Shown one piece after another: positions 1 through 4,992 of a DNA stretch of 9,235 nt (the first letter of the stretch is position 1; each line of letters opens with the position of its first letter). The position numbers and the translations under genes were made by a program. The stretch comes from Clostridiales bacterium (GTDB taxonomy: Bacteria > Bacillota > Clostridia > Oscillospirales > CAG-272). The notes under the pieces were generated by a model. That model made no database searches. It was not told the DNA's origin and worked only from the letters and a program-made list of their open reading frames with translations. The stretch is from contig JAAZGC010000045.1 of the NCBI GenBank assembly GCA_012511425.1, positions 1 to 9,235 on the forward strand, given 5' to 3'.

Positions 1-1427
1 ACGTTGACGATGTTGCGTTCGGTTATCAGATAAACAACATAATCGGCGTCGACCTGTTTTATATGATCTGTGTTCAGTGAGTAGTCCCACATATCCGCCC
101 AATAGATGTCAGCACCGGTGTCATTAAACATACATTCGCTGCAGGAAGCAAAAGAATCGCGGTAAAAAACAAGATTCGGCAATTTTCGCGTGGAATCGCG
201 GTTTTTAACCGTATGAGAATCCCTGAATTCGGAGGGATCGACTTCAACTTTACCGGGGAAGAGGAAATTAGGTTCATACGGAGATTCGAAAAGCAGTTCG
301 CAGAGCGTCGCATTTTCGTAAAGAGTATTATTATCTATTTCAAGGTGTGTAGACATATCTCCCGATACCATATTTTGACTATAGAACCGGAATTGCGATA
401 CATCACGTGGAGCAGCGTCCGGAAATTCTTTCATAAGATATTCGCAGAAAGCTTTGTAACCCCAATATGAGCCGTATTGCGTCCAATGCGAGTCGGTTTT
501 ATGAAACAGCTTGAATTCGTCATATCGGTGTTCAATAAAACAATCGGTAAGATCGATCACATCTGCCCCGCATTTTTCGGCAATTTCGGTAAACTGCTTT
601 GTAAGCGAATCATTTCCGCTATACCTTACATATTCAGCCGGAACTGTTTCGGGATAAAGGTTCATCGGATTCGGAATAAGGAGATATACTATTTTAGCTC
701 CGTTTTTAGATGCGGCTTCGACCCGCTTACCCATTGCTTTTTCGACCGCGCTGCTTTGTTTGTCATTCAGCAGATTCGAGCCGACATAGTCTGCGATTGC
801 GCCTTCAAAATGTCCCTGGAATCTGTCGCCGACAATGACTCCGCAAACTCCGTGGTCTTGAAACAAGGTAATGCCGCTTTGAGGACGTACAATCATGGTT
901 ATCGGATCGGAATCATCTTTTCCTTCAGCAGAAGCGGTTATGTCAAGAGTCGAAACCCCCGAATTTATGTATACCGCTCCCCAGAAATTTCCGTCCCTGC
1001 CATCCGCTCCCATTTCGGGATGGAAAACCATGTCTTCGGTACCGCCGGTGACTTTTACAACCGAGTCGTTTGCAGTAGTTCCGCCGAAGAAAACCATATT
1101 ATCCTTGATGAATTTATAGACAGTGATATTCGGTTTATCGCATCTCTCGACATAATTATTTTCGTCAGAAACAGGCGTTTTAACTGCTAAATCTTCAACT
1201 GAGATATTTATTATCGAAGCCATATCACGGGCGATTATCGGTGCCGCTTCGGTTTCGGAGCTAACTTTCACAGCTGTAGTTTCTGCGGTTTCTGCAGCTG
1301 ATGTTTGTTCCGTTGTTTCGGCGGGTGAATTATTTCCGCAAGAGCCTGAAGAGAAGATCAGGATCACGGTGATAAGCAAAAAAACAACAATCCTCTGCAG
1401 CAATTTTACCTTAGAATATTCTGTCAT
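1..1427 (-). CDS. AlgX/DHHW-like SGNH O-acetyltransferase lipoprotein (3' end cut by window edge)
   Basis: The reading frame is open from the ATG at 1427 to base 1 without a stop, giving 475 complete codons. A hydrophobic signal segment (residues ~9-27) ends in a lipobox, Ser-Gly-Ser-Cys with Cys30, so a membrane-anchored lipoprotein is predicted. A Thr/Glu/Ala-rich linker (~33-62) follows, then a beta-rich stretch of unknown type (~98-182), then an SGNH-like domain. The AlgX/AlgJ/DHHW signature is visible: KTDSHW with Asp312 and His314, and YRDSF with Ser425, the expected Asp-His and Ser of the catalytic triad. The segment ITERNI near the edge resembles the usual C-terminal end of the family, so probably little is missing. 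Family members acetylate secreted polysaccharides together with an MBOAT partner; the substrate here is unknown. The start lies 4 nt after the stop of the DUF4358 gene, with GAGG just upstream, suggesting translational coupling. Confidence 0.8.
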   Translation of the reverse strand, partial: MTEYSKVKLLQRIVVFLLITVILIFSSGSCGNNSPAETTEQTSAAETAETTAVKVSSETEAAPIIARDMASIINISVEDLAVKTPVSDENNYVERCDKPNITVYKFIKDNMVFFGGTTANDSVVKVTGGTEDMVFHPEMGADGRDGNFWGAVYINSGVSTLDITASAEGKDDSDPITMIVRPQSGITLFQDHGVCGVIVGDRFQGHFEGAIADYVGSNLLNDKQSSAVEKAMGKRVEAASKNGAKIVYLLIPNPMNLYPETVPAEYVRYSGNDSLTKQFTEIAEKCGADVIDLTDCFIEHRYDEFKLFHKTDSHWTQYGSYWGYKAFCEYLMKEFPDAAPRDVSQFRFYSQNMVSGDMSTHLEIDNNTLYENATLCELLFESPYEPNFLFPGKVEVDPSEFRDSHTVKNRDSTRKLPNLVFYRDSFASCSECMFNDTGADIYWADMWDYSLNTDHIKQVDADYVVYLITERNIVN

Positions 1428-1431
1428 AGCC

Positions 1432-2025
1432 TCAGCCCAACAAAGAATCAAGTGCCGCTTTTGCTTTTGAGTTGTCTGCAGTACAGATAAGCGCAACATA
1501 TCTGCCTTTCTGATAAAACTCGGCTCCGTCTATAATCGGCTTTTCCTCGGGGACATAGGTTTCAATTTCGCCGTTGTCTTTCAGCGAAAGCCTGTCTTTT
1601 AATATTTGCATGGCAGTTTCAATGTCATTTTCGTCTTTAACTTTGAGTATATCGATTTCAAAGGCATTCTTTCCGCTCGGGACGATCATGGCAAATTCTT
1701 CGAGAGTGTTGAATTCCGGGAAATCCACGCCGTATTCGCCCTTTAGAAGCTGTCCCGCCTGATCGACATCAAGATATCCGTCGGCTTCGGAATCGGAGAT
1801 CGAGCTTCTGTAATATTTTACATTCGGAATCTCATCCGCGCTGTATGCTGCAACTGCAGTATCAAGCAGAATATCGGCAGCGACTTCGGCTACCGCCGTT
1901 TCCGAGCTTCCGGTAACAGCTTCGTCGCCTTGCACATCGTCGGTTGTTTTGCTTCCGCAGGAAGTGAATAAAAGAAGCTGCAGCGCCGCAAGTATAAGCG
2001 ACATTATAATCAAAGTTTTTCTCAT
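1432..2025 (-). CDS. DUF4358 domain lipoprotein
   Basis: A 197-residue secreted lipoprotein. The N-terminus has a Lys/Arg-containing start, a hydrophobic core (~5-20) and a lipobox Phe-Thr-Ser-Cys with Cys23, then a Ser/Thr/Glu/Ala-rich linker to about residue 50. The rest matches my recollection of the DUF4358 pattern: an acidic segment, FEIDILKVKD near the middle, an amphipathic helix with LKDRL, a tyrosine-proline segment, and a C-terminal KGRYVALIC strand before a final helix. The family has no established biochemical function; in clostridial genomes it is often found beside DHHW/AlgX-like and MBOAT genes, exactly as seen here. The start is supported by AAAGGTG 7 nt upstream of the ATG. 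It sits 27 nt after the preceding lipoprotein gene and 4 nt before the AlgX-like gene, so co-transcription is likely. No catalytic residues are proposed. Confidence 0.78.
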   Translation of the reverse strand: MRKTLIIMSLILAALQLLLFTSCGSKTTDDVQGDEAVTGSSETAVAEVAADILLDTAVAAYSADEIPNVKYYRSSISDSEADGYLDVDQAGQLLKGEYGVDFPEFNTLEEFAMIVPSGKNAFEIDILKVKDENDIETAMQILKDRLSLKDNGEIETYVPEEKPIIDGAEFYQKGRYVALICTADNSKAKAALDSLLG

Positions 2026-2052
2026 GATTTTACACCTTTCTGTTTTTTTGTA

Positions 2053-2976
2053 TCAGTTTAAGCCATGAACAATAATATAATCACCGAGGTCGGTATACTC
2101 AAAACCGTCGGGGAAATTGATTGCGCCTGTATTTGAATAAATATAGGTGTTTAAAAATGCGGTTACGCAGCCTTCGATGCCGCTCTGTTTTGACGATGTG
2201 GAAAACCACAACGAACCGTTCTGTACATACACTCTGAATATTCCGGTTAATTCAGGTACGGTGTATCCTAAATAAAATGCGGGTTCGCCAGAATCTTCGG
2301 TTGTAATTTCATGCCAGCATCCGGTAATTTTATATAAAGTGTCCTGAAGCAGAAGGGCTGCATTCTTAGCGCCGGCTGAGTTATAAACTATATTCCAGTC
2401 TTTTGTATCGGTTGAGCTGACAAGGAGAGCCGGAATATCATACTGCTGTTCCTGACGATAACTGTAACCGTTCTCTAATTCTATACCGTCTTTGGCTGCA
2501 TAAAGAATATTTTCTTTAAACCAGTCAACCCCTTTTACGGTACCTTCGTCACTGCCTCCGCAGATATATAAACAGCTGCCGCGGCAAGTTATCAAATACC
2601 CTTTTTCCCCGACGGAGCGGAAGTCAATATCGTCTCCGAGCTGCTCGGGTCTTAAGGTGTCTCCGACTATTATTTCATATTTATAAGAAGGATTCTTTTC
2701 CCAATCGGTGGAAATCTTGATCTCTGAACCGATTAATTCTGCAAGCTCATTTCTAAGTGAAACGGCCGATTTTGTAATAATGTCATTTGACATATCACCG
2801 CGTATTACCGCGAATTCCTGCGATGTTTCAGCGTTTAAGTGAAATCCTGATACTTCAGTTTCTATGGAGTTTACTTCGTCGGTGTTTTCAGCTGTTGAAT
2901 CAATTGTCTTGTTGCTGCAGGCAGAGAAGAGAGCCAATAAGGCAAGTGCCAGAGCCGCAGCGAAATATCTTTTCAT
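2053..2976 (-). CDS. Lipoprotein with two tandem GH67/GH20 N-terminal-like domains
   Basis: A 307-residue protein with a classic lipoprotein signal (hydrophobic core ~5-17, lipobox Phe-Ser-Ala-Cys, Cys20) and an acidic Ser/Thr/Asn linker. The first domain (~54-158) has the order seen in the non-catalytic N-terminal domain of alpha-glucuronidases (GH67) and GH20 enzymes: helix with LRNELAELIG, strand EIIVGDT, strand GYLITCRGSCLYICGG, then a Gly-rich helix GTVKGVDWFKE. The second half (~192-280) repeats the same order in degenerate form: LLLQDTLYKITG, FYLGYT, FRVYVQNGSLWFSTSS, GIEGCVTAFLNTYI. No catalytic glycosidase barrel follows, so a binding or scaffolding role at the cell surface is more likely than hydrolysis. 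It starts 7 nt after the comM stop; only a G-rich stretch about 13 nt upstream could act as a ribosome binding site, so initiation may depend on coupling to comM. The family assignment is from pattern recognition. Confidence 0.68.
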   Translation of the reverse strand: MKRYFAAALALALLALFSACSNKTIDSTAENTDEVNSIETEVSGFHLNAETSQEFAVIRGDMSNDIITKSAVSLRNELAELIGSEIKISTDWEKNPSYKYEIIVGDTLRPEQLGDDIDFRSVGEKGYLITCRGSCLYICGGSDEGTVKGVDWFKENILYAAKDGIELENGYSYRQEQQYDIPALLVSSTDTKDWNIVYNSAGAKNAALLLQDTLYKITGCWHEITTEDSGEPAFYLGYTVPELTGIFRVYVQNGSLWFSTSSKQSGIEGCVTAFLNTYIYSNTGAINFPDGFEYTDLGDYIIVHGLN

Positions 2977-2983
2977 TATTTAA

Positions 2984-4519
2984 TTATTGCCCCCAGTATT
3001 TTCTGTCGAGAGAACGGAACTGTAGCGCTTGTGCGACATCGCCTTCGTTGAGATCGGCGCGTCCGTCAAGGTCGGCTATTGTTCTCGAAACACGGAGTAT
3101 TCGGTCATAACCGCGTGCCGAAAGTCCCATCCTTTCAAACGCAAGCTCCAATATTTTAGACGCGGCATCGTTTAAACGACAATATTTTCGTATCTGCATG
3201 GGAGATAGGTCTGAGTTGACGCGGATTTTTTCACCGTTTTGCTGATAACGCTGCTGTGCGAATTCGCGGGCTTTGATAACCCTTTCTCGTATCGATTCGG
3301 AGCTTTCGGAAGTATCGGTTCGGTTCATGTCCTGATATGTTACTGCCGGAACTTCAACTTCGATATCTATCCTGTCAAGTAGTGGACCACTTACTTTGGA
3401 GATGTATTTCTTGCGCTCTGTCAAAGAACAGGTGCATTTTCTGACGGTTGAACCGAAATATCCGCAGCGGCAGGGATTCATTGCGCATATGAGCATGAAG
3501 TCGGTAGGGAAGACAAAGCGTCCGGCGGCGCGCGAGATGGCGATCTCCTTGTTTTCAAGCGGCTGGCGGAGTATCTCGGTAACGTTTTTCCCGTATTCCG
3601 GCAGCTCATCCATAAAAAGCACTCCGTATTGCGCAAGTGAGATCTCACCCGGCATCGGTACCTGTCCCCCGCCTGAAAGTGACACCGCAGATGCCGTATG
3701 ATGAGGTGAGCGGAACGGCCGCTGTGTTATCAAAGACTGACCGTCGGGTAGCAAGCCCGATATTGAGTATATTTTGGTAATCTCAATCGCTTCTTCAAAA
3801 GTAAGCGGAGGAAGTATTGTAGGCAGCCGGTGAGCAAGCATGCTTTTACCGCTTCCGGGCGGACCGATCATAAGCAGATTGTGACCTCCCGCAGCCGATA
3901 TTTCAAGCGCTCTCTTAACTGTCTGCTGTCCCTTGACATCGGAGAAATCAATCCCGTAATTTACCAGCTGACGTTCAAAAATCTGTCTGTCGAATATTTC
4001 CGGCTGCAGGACCGTATTGCCGTTAAGAAAATCCAGCAACTGCTTAAGACTTGAAATTCCGTATACACTTACACCGTCGACTGCCGATGCTTCCGCAGCA
4101 TTTGCCGCCGAAACGAAAATCCGCTTTTTACCGGCTTCTCTTGCGGCAAGAGTCATGCTGAGTGCCCCGCGAATCGGTTTTGTTTCCCCGGAAAGAGCCA
4201 TTTCTCCGAAGAAGCACATATCTTCATCGGTGTGGGTTATACCCATGCCGCAAAGAATGCTTATAGTCATCGGAAGATCATAAGCCGAACCGCTTTTTTT
4301 AAGATCAGCCGGGGCAAGGTTTATTGTTATAGCCGGGTCACCGAAAAAGTAACCCGAGCTTTCGATAGCCGATCGGATTCTTTCTCTTGCTTCCTTAACC
4401 GATGCATCCGGAAGACCGACTATATCGAAATGAGGAAGATCTTTAGTAACATTGCATTCGACGGTTATAAGAAATCCTTCGATGCCGTATATCCCGGCAC
4501 TGTATAATTTAGCCAGCAA
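2984..4519 (-). CDS. comM: ComM/YifB family Mg-chelatase-like AAA+ ATPase
   Basis: A 511-residue protein of normal family length. The N-terminal Lon-S5-like (ChlI) domain spans ~1-165 and carries the family hallmarks FDIVGLPDASVKEARERI and INLAPADLKK. The AAA+ module follows, with Walker A GPPGSGKS at 219-226 and Walker B FMDE with Asp304-Glu305. The conserved cysteine cluster is present (Cys345, Cys350, Cys352, Cys362, Cys364), as is the C-terminal helical Mg-chelatase lid domain (~405-505). In naturally competent bacteria ComM is a hexameric helicase that promotes branch migration during integration of incoming DNA; most bacteria carry the gene, and its role outside transformation is less clear. 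The start is TTG at 4519, chosen because AGGAGG lies 9 nt upstream and the protein then begins at the expected family N-terminus. A strong promoter lies 33-61 bases upstream. It is the first gene of the minus-strand group that continues into the lipoproteins. Confidence 0.97.
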   Translation of the reverse strand: MLAKLYSAGIYGIEGFLITVECNVTKDLPHFDIVGLPDASVKEARERIRSAIESSGYFFGDPAITINLAPADLKKSGSAYDLPMTISILCGMGITHTDEDMCFFGEMALSGETKPIRGALSMTLAAREAGKKRIFVSAANAAEASAVDGVSVYGISSLKQLLDFLNGNTVLQPEIFDRQIFERQLVNYGIDFSDVKGQQTVKRALEISAAGGHNLLMIGPPGSGKSMLAHRLPTILPPLTFEEAIEITKIYSISGLLPDGQSLITQRPFRSPHHTASAVSLSGGGQVPMPGEISLAQYGVLFMDELPEYGKNVTEILRQPLENKEIAISRAAGRFVFPTDFMLICAMNPCRCGYFGSTVRKCTCSLTERKKYISKVSGPLLDRIDIEVEVPAVTYQDMNRTDTSESSESIRERVIKAREFAQQRYQQNGEKIRVNSDLSPMQIRKYCRLNDAASKILELAFERMGLSARGYDRILRVSRTIADLDGRADLNEGDVAQALQFRSLDRKYWGQ

Positions 4520-4528
4520 ACGCCCGAA

Positions 4529-4534
4529 CCTCCT
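4529..4534 (-). promoter_or_regulatory. Ribosome binding site of comM (decides TTG start)
   Basis: A perfect AGGAGG on the minus strand with 9 nt to the TTG at 4519. It supports the non-ATG start of the ComM ATPase; no ATG is available in frame near the conserved N-terminus. Confidence 0.85.
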
Positions 4535-4551
4535 CTGATAATCCTAAAATC

Positions 4552-4580
4552 ATTATATCACACTTTATCCTTTATATCAA
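4552..4580 (-). promoter_or_regulatory. Sigma-A-type promoter of the comM-lipoprotein operon
   Basis: On the minus strand, -35 TTGATA (4580-4575), a 17-nt spacer and -10 TATAAT (4557-4552) with an extended TGA immediately before it. Transcription should start near 4545, leaving a leader of about 25 nt that contains the AGGAGG site. It is divergent from the T-box promoter, with about 47 bp of AT-rich DNA between the two -35 boxes. Confidence 0.82.
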
Positions 4581-4627
4581 GAATATCGGGATAAAATTTG
4601 AAAAACAGAAAATTAAAAAACGCTCTA

Positions 4628-4656
4628 TTGACTTTTAGATGATAATATGATATAAT
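4628..4656 (+). promoter_or_regulatory. Sigma-A-type promoter of the T-box leader and fusion gene
   Basis: -35 TTGACT (4628-4633), an exact 17-nt spacer, and a perfect TATAAT -10 (4651-4656) with extended TGA at 4648-4650. Transcription is expected to begin in the A-rich stretch near 4662-4664, just before stem I of the T-box. Such a near-consensus promoter fits control at the level of premature termination rather than initiation. Confidence 0.85.
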
Positions 4657-4662
4657 ATCTAA

Positions 4663-4960
4663 AATAAAAAAACGCATTGATAGGGATTAAACCCGTTTTG
4701 GCTGCATACAGAGAGCCGCTGCTTGGTGAAAAGCGGAGCGCCGTTCGGTTAATAACTCGCCCTTTAGCGGTCGGACTGAAAGCTTGGGTATGTATAACTA
4801 TTCATACAGCAAGTAAGAACGGACGGGAGTTCCCGTTAAAGAACAGCGCGTTGTAAGACGTGTATAAGTGGGCTTAAAAGCCAAAATGAGTGGTACCGCG
4901 GTATATTATAAGAAATATCTCGTCTCATGCAGAATTGTTTCTGTATGAGGCGGTTTTTAT
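4663..4960 (+). promoter_or_regulatory. T-box riboswitch, predicted leucine (CUC) specificity
   Basis: A complete transcriptional T-box. Stem I runs from about 4673 to 4769, with CGC/GCG at its base, GGG (4683-4685) pairing CCC (4760-4762), AACC (4690-4693) pairing GGTT (4747-4750), and the AGAGAG and TTGGTGAA distal elements at 4710-4730. The 3' side of the specifier loop is the nine bases 4751-4759. By comparison with the glyQS T-box from memory, the specifier is bases 6-8, CTC at 4756-4758, followed by the conserved purine. Stem II is 4783-4813. The IIA/B pseudoknot is 4823-4844 (ACGGG/CCCGT, then GTTC with GAAC). Stem III is 4846-4863, and an extra short hairpin lies at 4871-4882. The antiterminator has ATGAG (4886-4890) pairing CTCAT (4924-4928) and the TGGTACC bulge at 4891-4897. 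The bulge TGGT pairs an ACCA acceptor end, fitting A73 of tRNA-Leu. Uncharged tRNA should allow read-through into the gene at 4993. Confidence 0.95.
4921..4960 (+). terminator. Regulatory terminator of the T-box
   Basis: Bases 4921-4934 pair with 4939-4952 to form a 14-bp stem with two G-U pairs and a TTGT loop, followed by GTTTTTATTTT. The 5' arm contains CGTCTCAT, which the antiterminator also needs, so the two structures exclude each other, as expected for a T-box. Confidence 0.93.
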
Positions 4961-4992
4961 TTTAAATTAAAACATATTATGGGAGAATTATT

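Noticed and set aside
213..1190. Plus-strand open frames of 85 and 237 codons
   Set aside because: They lie antisense to the AlgX-like lipoprotein gene, which has a signal peptide, a lipobox and the SGNH catalytic motifs. The plus-strand translations show no recognisable domain and no ribosome binding site.
4757..4759. Reading the T-box specifier as UCG (serine)
   Set aside because: It would shift the specifier by one base relative to the 9-nt loop geometry and place a pyrimidine after it. The UGGU bulge also fits a tRNA with A73, whereas bacterial tRNA-Ser usually has G73.
4663..4992. A small protein gene or ordinary leader peptide in the intergenic region
   Set aside because: The stretch is fully explained by the T-box structure and its terminator, and no start codon with a ribosome binding site opens a plausible short frame.
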